Shown: positions 1 to 8,096 of the stretch, in pieces
Numbering within the stretch: the first letter of the stretch is position 1
Layout of the letters: every line of letters begins with the position of its first letter
NCBI RefSeq assembly: GCF_042683665.1
Contig: NZ_JBHUOO010000018.1
Length of the DNA stretch: 64,000 nucleotides
Direction: 5' to 3' (one strand)
Source of the DNA: Leeuwenhoekiella polynyae
Lineage (GTDB): Bacteria; Bacteroidota; Bacteroidia; Flavobacteriales; Flavobacteriaceae
Position numbers and translations under genes: made by a program
Notes under the pieces: model-generated
Database searches by the model: none
Told to the model about the DNA's origin: nothing
Seen by the model: only the letters and a program-made list of their open reading frames with translations

Positions 1-237
1 ACGCAAACCACCCGCCGCAAGACTATTGAGGTTAGGGGTATCAACTTCACCGCCGTAACATCCCAGATCTGAAAAACCCAAATCATCTGCCATGATCAAC
101 ACGATATTAGGCTGATTTACCGCTGTTCCTTCTGCCTTTGCGGTATCTGTATTAGCATTTCTACAGTTAATAAACAACAAAGAAGCTGTTGATAATAGCG
201 CAATTTTTTTAAAAAAGTTGTGAGACTTATAATTCAT
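1..237 (-). CDS. Sulfatase (N-terminal fragment, runs off the window)
   Basis: The first 79 residues are visible. A signal or lipoprotein-type leader (LLFINC, possible lipidated Cys) is followed by NIVLIMADDLGFSDLGCYGG and DTPNLNSLA, the N-terminal metal-binding signature of type I (formylglycine) sulfatases, where the DD pair binds calcium. The catalytic Cys/Ser motif would lie beyond the left edge, so subfamily and intactness cannot be judged. The role would be periplasmic or surface removal of sulfate esters from a glycan. It is separated from the GH2 gene by a terminator and has its own apparent promoter with a palindromic operator. A sulfatase beside a pectin-type locus hints at a marine sulfated substrate, but it may belong to a neighbouring locus. 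Confidence 0.88.
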   Translation of the reverse strand, partial: MNYKSHNFFKKIALLSTASLLFINCRNANTDTAKAEGTAVNQPNIVLIMADDLGFSDLGCYGGEVDTPNLNSLAAGGLR

Positions 238-247
238 ACTAAAAATG

Positions 248-261
248 GTAAAACGTTTTAC
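248..261 (-). promoter_or_regulatory. LacI-type palindromic operator upstream of the sulfatase
   Basis: GTAAAACGTTTTAC is a perfect 14-bp palindrome centred on CG, the usual form of LacI-family operators. It lies 10 bp upstream of the sulfatase start codon and just downstream of a -7-like box, TAATTTTA (269-276, minus strand), which is a repressor position. No LacI-family gene is in the window. Confidence 0.5.
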
Positions 262-276
262 TTCGTGTTAAAATTA

Positions 277-332
277 GATTTAAAAAAAGCAAAATCATAG
301 TTCTCTATTAAAAAATTGAGAACTATGATTTT
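277..332 (-). terminator. Rho-independent terminator of the GH2 gene
   Basis: A perfect 15-bp inverted repeat (291-305 with 318-332) is followed on the minus strand by GC and a run of seven T. It lies directly after the stop of the GH2 gene at 353 and separates it from the sulfatase. Confidence 0.8.
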
Positions 333-352
333 GAAATACTTCCTAAGATCTA

Positions 353-2161
353 TTAGTTATGGAGTTCATGGATAACTTCGGAATTGATTTTATTCACCCG
401 TTTGACATCAAGTTTATCAATATCACGGTCATAGGTCATAAGACCGTTTACCTCCCCTTCTACATCTGTCGTTTGTGTATATATCGCTCCAGAAAACCCA
501 GCACTTACGAGCTCTTTTAGCTTTTCGGCATAAGCAACATACTCATCTGTAACTTCTTTAGAATTGTTGAATTTCACATAACCCCAGTTGTTACCTGTTT
601 TCCATAAATGCCCTTCTAATGGCAAACCTATGCCGCCATACTCACCAATCACATTAACGCGGTTTGCATCGTACAAATACATTTTAGGAGCCGGATAATG
701 ATGCAGATCTAAGATGTCTCCGGTCTGGAAAAAGTTACCGCCACTTGCCGAATTCACTAAACGTGAGGGGTCGTATTCATTAGTCCAATCTGTGATCTCT
801 ACAGTTTTAAACTGCCCCCAGGATTCATTAAACGGCACCCAGATCACGATACTTGGGTATGAGTATAAATAATCCATGATTTCTTTCCACTCTTTGCGGT
901 AGATCGCTTCAGACTTGGCGCTGCGTTCAAACTCATTCCCTTTATGATAATTTTGATTTTGCCAATCACGAGAATCATCTCCATTAGGCATGTCTTGCCA
1001 AACCAAAATCCCCAGGCGATCGCAATGCGTATACCAGCGTGCCGGCTCAACTTTAACATGCTTACGTATCATATTATACCCATAATCTTTGGTCTTGATG
1101 ATATCGTATTTTAAAGCTTCATCAGTAGGCGCTGTATATAAACCATCAGGCCACCAGCCTTGATCTAAAGAACCAAACTGGAAATAATCTTTATTATTCA
1201 ACTGCATACGCACGATACCTTTATCATCCCGTTTTTTAGAGATTTTTCGCATAGCGAAATATCCTTTAATCACATCCTGAGGTTTTCCGTTAGCGCTAAG
1301 TTCTATTTTAGTATCATACAAGAATGGAGATTCTGGAGACCATAATTTTGCGTCTGGAATAGTTATCATCAGTTGCTCACCAGCAGCTGCTTTTGCTGTT
1401 GCGATCGTTTTGTTTCCATCTAAAACAGTAACTTCAACAACATCACCATAACTAAAATCTGCTGAAGCAACATCAAAGGTAACCGTGCTCTTATCAATAT
1501 CAGCAGTGGTACGCACATCTTCTATATGCTTTGCCTGCACAGGTTCTAACCAGACGGTTTGCCAAATCCCGGTTACCGGAGTATACCAGATGCCATCAGG
1601 TTTTTTAACTTGTTTCCCTCGAGGCTGTGGCCCATCGTTTGTAGGATCCCACACTTTTACCGTCAATTCTTGTTTGCCGCTTTTTAAAAACGGACTAATA
1701 TCAAATGTAAAGGGTGTAAAACCTCCTGTATGTGAACCTATTTTAACTCCATTGATCCATACTTCAGTTTCCCAATCTACCGCACCAAAATGCAATAAAA
1801 TCTCTTTATTCTTCCAACTTGAAGGAACCGTAAACTCCCGGTTATACCATACTTCTTTAGCAGCACCTACTTCTTTCATCACGCCAGATAAACTTGACTC
1901 TACCGGAAAGGGCACTAAGATCTCCCCGTCGTATGCGGTAGGGGCAGCAGCTCCTTTATTCAGAATACTATACTCCCAAAGACCATTTAAATTCTGCCAC
2001 GTATCGCGTTGCATAATAGGACGTGGATATTCTGGTAAGACATTATTCACATCTAGTTGAGAAGCCCACTTAGTCTTAATCTTGTCACCCGCAGGTTTCC
2101 ATTGTGCAGATACTGACGCAGCAACGAGTAGCAGTACCACTAAAAGTTTATTTTTTTTCAT
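353..2161 (-). CDS. Glycoside hydrolase family 2 beta-glycosidase
   Basis: This 602-residue exported enzyme has a signal peptide (about 1-20, ending VSAQ). It carries the GH2 order: sugar-binding jelly roll (about 45-205), immunoglobulin-like domain (about 210-305) and TIM barrel (about 310-600). The acid/base is probably E446 in WVPFNESWG and the nucleophile E507 in VIGEYGG. It is shorter than classical LacZ and resembles compact GH2 enzymes of Bacteroidota PULs. The sugar (galactose, glucuronate or other) cannot be fixed from sequence. It stands alone, divergent from the hybrid regulator, with an 18-bp palindrome upstream and a terminator downstream. The family call is firm and the specificity open. 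Confidence 0.9.
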   Translation of the reverse strand: MKKNKLLVVLLLVAASVSAQWKPAGDKIKTKWASQLDVNNVLPEYPRPIMQRDTWQNLNGLWEYSILNKGAAAPTAYDGEILVPFPVESSLSGVMKEVGAAKEVWYNREFTVPSSWKNKEILLHFGAVDWETEVWINGVKIGSHTGGFTPFTFDISPFLKSGKQELTVKVWDPTNDGPQPRGKQVKKPDGIWYTPVTGIWQTVWLEPVQAKHIEDVRTTADIDKSTVTFDVASADFSYGDVVEVTVLDGNKTIATAKAAAGEQLMITIPDAKLWSPESPFLYDTKIELSANGKPQDVIKGYFAMRKISKKRDDKGIVRMQLNNKDYFQFGSLDQGWWPDGLYTAPTDEALKYDIIKTKDYGYNMIRKHVKVEPARWYTHCDRLGILVWQDMPNGDDSRDWQNQNYHKGNEFERSAKSEAIYRKEWKEIMDYLYSYPSIVIWVPFNESWGQFKTVEITDWTNEYDPSRLVNSASGGNFFQTGDILDLHHYPAPKMYLYDANRVNVIGEYGGIGLPLEGHLWKTGNNWGYVKFNNSKEVTDEYVAYAEKLKELVSAGFSGAIYTQTTDVEGEVNGLMTYDRDIDKLDVKRVNKINSEVIHELHN

Positions 2162-2193
2162 ATTTAGAATTTGATTTAATTTCGATCATAAAG

Positions 2194-2211
2194 ATTTACA
2201 ACGTTGTAAAT
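2194..2211 (-). promoter_or_regulatory. LacI-type palindromic operator upstream of the GH2 gene
   Basis: ATTTACAACGTTGTAAAT is a perfect 18-bp palindrome centred on CG, 32 bp upstream of the GH2 start codon. It shares the core nTAnAACGTTnTAn with the palindrome at 248-261, so both genes probably answer to one LacI-type repressor encoded outside the window. Confidence 0.5.
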
Positions 2212-2413
2212 TTTGAAAATACATTCTTTAAGAAGTTCAAAGTAATATATACAATCACTTATTTAAAGCGGTTTTTTGTATCAATTTGGCATTAAATCAA
2301 TTCAAAAACACCTTATTTCTAAATATTTACAGTTATATGGGACGATATGTTGAAAGGCTGAACTGTTTTATTGCCTTGATAGCTGTATCTTTTGACTCCT
2401 AATTTATTAGACC

Positions 2414-5400
2414 TTGAAATATTTTATTTACACCTTTTTTCTAACCCTTTTTTTAACGCAAAATCTGATTGCTCAGGATTATTATTTTGAGCATTATACT
2501 GTAGAGGATGGTCTATCGCATAATACGGTTTTATCTTCTTTACAAGATTCAAAAGGTTTTTTATGGTTTGGTACTAAAGATGGTTTGAATCGTTTTGACG
2601 GTTATTCTTTTAAACGTTTTCAGTATAAAACAAATGATAAAAAACAACTTTTAGGTAATTACGTAGAATCAATACTAGAGCTTGACGGACATATTTATGC
2701 CGGTACAGATAATGGCTTATTTCAGTATGATTATAAACAAGAGAATTTCACTTTAATTGAAGGTACTGAAGATATAATCATACACGATATCGAATCTGAT
2801 AGTTCGGGTAATCTCTGGTATATAGGCAACGGAACGATTTACAGATTCAATCCCGCTACAAAAACAACTTTAAATTTTCCTCCCAGTAATTACTTCACTT
2901 GTACACAGCTTTTACAAACTCCTAACGGGGCTATCATTGCTGCAGGTTTAGATGAACTTTATCTCTATGAAGAAAACAGCGATTCTTTTAAAAGCTTAGG
3001 CTTTAAAATACCCAATGTCTTATTGTCTGCCTTTAACATCAACGCACTTCTTATGCTTAATGAAGAGGTGATATTGATGGGGACACATAATTTTGGAGTG
3101 CTTTCTTTTAACCTCAAGACTAAAGAAACCGAACAGTTTTTACCGGTTGAAAACCCGTTTTATATTCACAGCCTGGCGTTGCGTGACAACAAGGAACTCT
3201 GGGTCGCTTCAGAATCTGGTATTCACATTTACAATATAGAAACTAAAGAGTATACCAACCTTACCAAAAATTACAACGACCCGTATGCCCTTTCTGATAA
3301 TGCCATTTACACCTTAACCATTGATAATAATGACGGTATCTGGGCCGGTACGTATTTTGGTGGAGTGAATCATTACACTCCTACTTCTCGATTCTTTAAA
3401 AAGTTCTTTCCCAAACCTGCCGAAAATTCAATTGCAGGTAATGCTGTTAGAGAAATTAAAGCAGACCATAACGGCAATATTTGGATAGGTACAGAGGATA
3501 ATGGCCTTAGTAAATACAACCCTAAAACGGATACATTTACAAACTTTAAGTCTAAAGAATCCGGTGGGATTTTAACGCATCACAATATTCATGCATTAAT
3601 GCCTGATGGTGATCGCATGTGGGTGAGCTATTTTGACAACGGTATAGACCTCATAGACATCAATACCAACCGGATTTTAAAACATTATCAAGTAGGTACT
3701 CTGGGCAAACAGCGTAATAATTTTGTATTCAGTCTGGTCAAAACAAAAGAAGGAAAAGTCTATGCTGTGACAGTGCGTGGTATCAAAGTATTAGATCCCA
3801 AAACTGACCAGTTTGTTATAAGCGATTATTTTCCTGAAAACTACCATTATACTTCTTTTATTGAAGATACTCGAGGTATACTCTGGGCCGGTACATATTG
3901 GGATGGCATCTATTATTACAACCCTAAAAATCAAGAAAAAGGATACTATCAGGAGGAAAATTCAAAAAACAGAACAATAAGTCACAATCACATAAATGGT
4001 ATTTATGAAGATGCCTCGCAACGCTTGTGGGTTACAACAGAAAATGGATTAAACCTTTACAATCCAAATTCACAGGAATTTAAAACCTATACTACTCAAG
4101 ACGGTTTTCCCAGCAACGTCTTCTATACAATTCTAGAAGATGACTCGGGTAAATTATGGACGACTACTTCTAATGGACTAACTTCATTTGACTCCGACTT
4201 TAAAAATTTAAATACCTATACAAAAGCACAAGGTTTATTAGGTAATCAATTTAATTATAACAGTGCTTACAAAGATCCAAATGGACGTATTTATCTGGGA
4301 AGTGTGAATGGGATGGTTAGTTTCAATCCGTCAGAATTTATGGAAAACAGCCTAGAGTCACCCTTATACCTGACCGGCTTACAGATCAACAACAAAGAGA
4401 TTTCGGTAAATGAAACGGATAAAAATCCCATTTTGCCAGAATCTATCACAACATTAGATAAACTCAAACTAGGTCCTGAAGACTCATCCTTCAGTATCAA
4501 TTTTGCAGCACTGGGGTATAATGCCCCTCAAATGACACAATACTGGTACAAGTTAGACGGCCTGAATACAAACTGGGTTGCTCTAGGCACCACAAACACC
4601 GTACACTTTACAAAACTGAGCCCAGGTGATTACACCCTACACGTAAAATCGCAAAACAGTAATGGAGTTTGGAGTCAAGAAACAACTCCTTTACAAATTG
4701 AAATTCTCCCGCCGGTTTATCTTTCTACCTTTGCATTTGTAGTGTATGCACTCTTTATAATACTGCTTATTGCTGTTGCTTTTCGCGTATATCATCTTTA
4801 TCTGGCGCGAAAAAATAACCGCCGCATGAAACTTGCAAACGATAAAAAAGAAAAAGAAGTCTATCAGGCTAAAATTGAATTCTTCACCAATATTTCTCAC
4901 GAGATACGCACTCCCTTAACCCTGATTAAAAGTCCGTTAGAAAAGATCTTAAACAATAAGAAAGCATATCCTGAGATCTCAAGTCATCTTTCCATAATGA
5001 ATAAGAATACCACGCGTATTCTGAATCTCGTGAACCAGTTATTGGATTTTAGAAAAACGGAAATTGAAAATATAAGTCTCACCTTCGTTCAGACTGACAT
5101 CTCACAACTGGTACGTAAAACAAAGAGTAGGTTTACGGAAGCTATTGCAGATAGAAATATGGAACTGCATCTGGATATTGAGGACAATGTTGTCGCCTTT
5201 GTAGATGCAGAAGCGCTTAAGAAAATAGTGAGCAATCTCATTAGTAATGCTCTAAAATACGGAGATAAACAGATCTATATCCAACTTAAAAAAGAAGCGA
5301 TTCATTTTACAATTAGTGTTAAGAACGACGGGTATATCATCCCTGAAACAATGAGCAAAAAAATATTCGAGCCTTTTTATCGCCTTTCTGAAGGCGAGAA

Positions 5401-6382
5401 CCAATCGGGTACTGGTATCGGTTTATCGCTTGCCCACTCGTTAACCGAGATGCACGACGGCAGTCTTAAATTGGTGACTTTAGACAAAACCTTAAATACA
5501 TTTGTGGTGCAGCTTCCTATTCATCAAAAAAATCATTTTGAGTTGTACGATAAGAAAACTCCAGAACAAGAACCAGTAGTTATACCCAAAAAACCTGAGA
5601 AACTAACTTCAGGAACTAAACCGGTTATCATAGTCGCAGAAGACAATAAGGATCTGCGAGACTTTGTAGCAAAAGAATTGCATGAACATTACAAGGTTTA
5701 CACTGCAGAGAATGGGGAAATCGCTTTAAATCTTTTAGAAAAACATAGCGCGCACCTTGTTATCAGTGATATTGCAATGCCGGTGCTAGATGGTTTTATG
5801 CTTTGTAAAGAAATTAAAACAAATATTGAAACCAGTCACATACCGGTTATTTTACTCACTTCTAAAACCGCGTTATCTGCAAAAATAGAAGGATTAGAGA
5901 GCGGTGCAGATGCTTATGTAAGCAAGCCTTTTTCTGTAGCTTTTTTAAGTAAACAGGTTGAAAATCTCATCGAGAACCGAAAGCATATTATGCAACATTA
6001 TGCCACGTCTCCACTCGCACATATGCGCAGTATTGCAAATACCAAAACCGATGATGCATTTATTAAAAAGTTAGACGATACCATTGCTGATAATATGGCA
6101 GATTCTAATCTCAACGTAGAAACGCTAGCCGAAATTATGCATATGAGTCGCTCTACTTTATATAGAAAAATTGCTGAAATCACCAACCTCAGCCCTAACG
6201 AACTCATCAATATTTCTCGCCTGAAGAAAGCCGCAGAATTACTCAAAACGGAGAACTATAAAATCTATGAAGTCGCAGAAATTGTGGGTTATAATTCAGC
6301 AACGAGTTTTGGGCGTAATTTCCAAAAACAATTTCAAATGACCCCAACTGAATACCTCAACAGTGATCAAATTATAAACTAA
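2414..6382 (+). CDS. Hybrid two-component system sensor/regulator (HTCS)
   Basis: This 1322-residue one-protein phosphorelay is typical of Bacteroidota PULs. Parts in order: signal peptide (1-20); periplasmic two-component-regulator propeller repeats with recurring LWxGT, GLNRF and GLxxY motifs (about 25-650); Y_Y_Y domain (about 690-765); one transmembrane helix (about 771-793); histidine kinase with H829 in NISHEIRTP and an ATPase domain (NLISNALKYG, GTGIGLSLA); receiver domain with D1119 in ISDIAMPV; and a C-terminal AraC-type DNA-binding domain (about 1226-1318). It should sense an imported oligosaccharide and activate PUL promoters. The start codon is TTG; no in-frame ATG fits the signal peptide better. 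It ends at a bidirectional terminator. Confidence 0.96.
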   Translation: MKYFIYTFFLTLFLTQNLIAQDYYFEHYTVEDGLSHNTVLSSLQDSKGFLWFGTKDGLNRFDGYSFKRFQYKTNDKKQLLGNYVESILELDGHIYAGTDNGLFQYDYKQENFTLIEGTEDIIIHDIESDSSGNLWYIGNGTIYRFNPATKTTLNFPPSNYFTCTQLLQTPNGAIIAAGLDELYLYEENSDSFKSLGFKIPNVLLSAFNINALLMLNEEVILMGTHNFGVLSFNLKTKETEQFLPVENPFYIHSLALRDNKELWVASESGIHIYNIETKEYTNLTKNYNDPYALSDNAIYTLTIDNNDGIWAGTYFGGVNHYTPTSRFFKKFFPKPAENSIAGNAVREIKADHNGNIWIGTEDNGLSKYNPKTDTFTNFKSKESGGILTHHNIHALMPDGDRMWVSYFDNGIDLIDINTNRILKHYQVGTLGKQRNNFVFSLVKTKEGKVYAVTVRGIKVLDPKTDQFVISDYFPENYHYTSFIEDTRGILWAGTYWDGIYYYNPKNQEKGYYQEENSKNRTISHNHINGIYEDASQRLWVTTENGLNLYNPNSQEFKTYTTQDGFPSNVFYTILEDDSGKLWTTTSNGLTSFDSDFKNLNTYTKAQGLLGNQFNYNSAYKDPNGRIYLGSVNGMVSFNPSEFMENSLESPLYLTGLQINNKEISVNETDKNPILPESITTLDKLKLGPEDSSFSINFAALGYNAPQMTQYWYKLDGLNTNWVALGTTNTVHFTKLSPGDYTLHVKSQNSNGVWSQETTPLQIEILPPVYLSTFAFVVYALFIILLIAVAFRVYHLYLARKNNRRMKLANDKKEKEVYQAKIEFFTNISHEIRTPLTLIKSPLEKILNNKKAYPEISSHLSIMNKNTTRILNLVNQLLDFRKTEIENISLTFVQTDISQLVRKTKSRFTEAIADRNMELHLDIEDNVVAFVDAEALKKIVSNLISNALKYGDKQIYIQLKKEAIHFTISVKNDGYIIPETMSKKIFEPFYRLSEGENQSGTGIGLSLAHSLTEMHDGSLKLVTLDKTLNTFVVQLPIHQKNHFELYDKKTPEQEPVVIPKKPEKLTSGTKPVIIVAEDNKDLRDFVAKELHEHYKVYTAENGEIALNLLEKHSAHLVISDIAMPVLDGFMLCKEIKTNIETSHIPVILLTSKTALSAKIEGLESGADAYVSKPFSVAFLSKQVENLIENRKHIMQHYATSPLAHMRSIANTKTDDAFIKKLDDTIADNMADSNLNVETLAEIMHMSRSTLYRKIAEITNLSPNELINISRLKKAAELLKTENYKIYEVAEIVGYNSATSFGRNFQKQFQMTPTEYLNSDQIIN

Positions 6383-6410
6383 AAAAGCCCGGTAAAACCG
6401 GGCTTTTATT
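6383..6410. terminator. Bidirectional terminator between HTCS and CE12 genes
   Basis: An 11-bp perfect stem (6383-6393 with 6397-6407) with a GC-rich core (AGCCCGGT/ACCGGGCT) and an AAA loop has an A-tract on one side and a T-tract on the other. It sits between two convergent genes and can serve both. Confidence 0.88.
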
Positions 6411-6422
6411 GTGCAATTAATG

Positions 6423-7931
6423 CTATTCCTCTTTTATAAAAACATAGTCTCTTAAATCACTTTGGCGTAAACCCTCAAGCAGTTCTGCTACGGTAAGTGC
6501 GTTGAGTTTGGCTCCTGCTTTGTTGGTATGCGTGTGATCATCTGGGAAAAACACAGCAACACTGTCTTTTCCCATCGCTTCGTATTTCTGTGCCACCGCT
6601 TCATTCAGGTCTAAAAAATAACCGCCGGCTTCATTCACAGCTTCTTGAGCCCAGGTACCGTAACTGCCAGATGCACGGTCTACTTTCCCTTCAGACCAAT
6701 CGTTACGGGGTATCATACTCAATACGATAGGTGTTGCACCTGCTGCTTCGGTTTCTTTGATGTATTGCTTCATATACCAGCCGTAGGTATGCACGGTTTC
6801 CGTACCGCTGCTGTCACGCTGTACATCCTGGGTTTCATCTCCCATTCCTTTGAGGGAACCGCGGTATTTTGCTTTATCAATATTTCCGCCATCGTTATGA
6901 CCAAACTGCATCAACACAAAATCTCCCGGCTTCAGTTGAGACTTTACCGCATCCCACAAGCCCTCGTATCTAAAAGTGCGGCTGCTTCTCCCTCCCCGGG
7001 CTTTATTATAAACCGTCATTCTGGTGGTGTCGATGTGTTGGGGTAAGTAAACGCCCCAGCCTGTTTTACCATCCTGACCATTATCTGCAACCGTAGAATC
7101 GCCAATGATGAATAAATTTCGCTTTCGCGGAAGTGTGATTTCAGGATCCTCCAGCAAATAGTTTTTTAACGAATTATCGCTTTCTGTTAGTCCTTCTGCA
7201 ATCAGGGATGCCGCAAGCACCGCTCCTTTTGCCGAAGTATGCGTGTGATCGCGCTTATAAAACAAATGTCCGGTAACCTGATCTTCCCCGCGGGCTTCCA
7301 TTGCCGAAGCCATTTTATCATTCAAATCGATAAAAGTGACACCTTCTTCTTCGGCGATTTGCTTTGCCCAGCCCCCATACGAATCGGCATTGCGGGGTAC
7401 TTTACCAGTGTTCCAGTCGTTACGCGGTATGGGCGCCATTATCACCGGGATAGCCCCTTTTGATTTCGCCTCGGTCACCACCTTGCGAAGGTACCACCCG
7501 TAACTGTGCACCACTTCGTGCTCCCCGGTAAGCATATTGTCAATCTCTTCGGTCTCTTCGCCTGTTCCTTTTATGGTCCCACGTGCACGTGAATCGTCAT
7601 TTAAAGCACCATTGTCATTATGTCCAAACTGAATGAGCACATAATCCCCTTTTTGCAAACTGTCCAAAACCGGCTGCCACAATCCTTTGGATTGAAAGGT
7701 GCGACTGCTCGTTCCGCCCAAAGCGTGGTTTTCAACAGCTACCTGAGTGGTATCGAGAAACTGCCCGATATAATCTCCCCAGCCCCAGAGACCACCATCG
7801 CCTTTGCCCTGACCGTTCTTTACTGTTGAATCTCCTACACAATAGACCGTTGGCTTTTGCGCATTGACCGATTCACATTGCACAAAACATAGAGCCAGTA
7901 TAAAAAGGCTGAAAAGTTTTACTAATTTCAT
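6423..7931 (-). CDS. Tandem-domain CE12 rhamnogalacturonan acetylesterase
   Basis: This 502-residue exported protein is made of two complete SGNH-hydrolase domains of the rhamnogalacturonan acetylesterase (CE12) type. Domain 1 (about 28-255) has S35 in GDSTV, N105 in GHND, and D228/H231 in RDHTH. Domain 2 (about 270-495) has S279, N346, and D465/H468 in DDHTH. Both catalytic sets are intact, so both halves are probably active, perhaps on different acetyl positions of the rhamnogalacturonan backbone. Most CE12 enzymes have one such domain. It lies downstream of the GH2 gene, across a 165-bp gap holding a repeat element, and may be the last gene of the 12.2-6.4 kb minus-strand operon. Confidence 0.9.
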   Translation of the reverse strand: MKLVKLFSLFILALCFVQCESVNAQKPTVYCVGDSTVKNGQGKGDGGLWGWGDYIGQFLDTTQVAVENHALGGTSSRTFQSKGLWQPVLDSLQKGDYVLIQFGHNDNGALNDDSRARGTIKGTGEETEEIDNMLTGEHEVVHSYGWYLRKVVTEAKSKGAIPVIMAPIPRNDWNTGKVPRNADSYGGWAKQIAEEEGVTFIDLNDKMASAMEARGEDQVTGHLFYKRDHTHTSAKGAVLAASLIAEGLTESDNSLKNYLLEDPEITLPRKRNLFIIGDSTVADNGQDGKTGWGVYLPQHIDTTRMTVYNKARGGRSSRTFRYEGLWDAVKSQLKPGDFVLMQFGHNDGGNIDKAKYRGSLKGMGDETQDVQRDSSGTETVHTYGWYMKQYIKETEAAGATPIVLSMIPRNDWSEGKVDRASGSYGTWAQEAVNEAGGYFLDLNEAVAQKYEAMGKDSVAVFFPDDHTHTNKAGAKLNALTVAELLEGLRQSDLRDYVFIKEE

Positions 7932-7947
7932 AAATGATGCTTTTACT

Positions 7948-8052
7948 ATTTTGGGCGCAACCCTTTGGGTCGGGCTTTTCGTTTCAATTCTGTTTGCTCG
8001 GACTGCTCACAATCCGGGATTTTCACTGCAATTCCTAGCGCAACTCATTTGA
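7948..8052 (-). repeat. Structured intergenic repeat of flavobacterial type
   Basis: Read on the minus strand, this element runs from GCTAGGAATTGCAGTGAAAA through CCCGG and ends with AAAAGCCCGACCCAAAGGG and GCGCCC. From memory, elements with this wording recur between genes in many Flavobacteriia genomes. It contains short self-complementary blocks and no plausible reading frame. Its function is unknown. Confidence 0.45.
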
Positions 8053-8096
8053 GTCTTAATTCAATTATCTAATATCTATAGTCTCACCTCTATCAC

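Noticed and set aside
1485..2060. Plus-strand open frame opposite the first GH2 gene, and similar long frames opposite other large genes
   Set aside because: They are antisense shadows of well-supported genes with no recognisable protein features.
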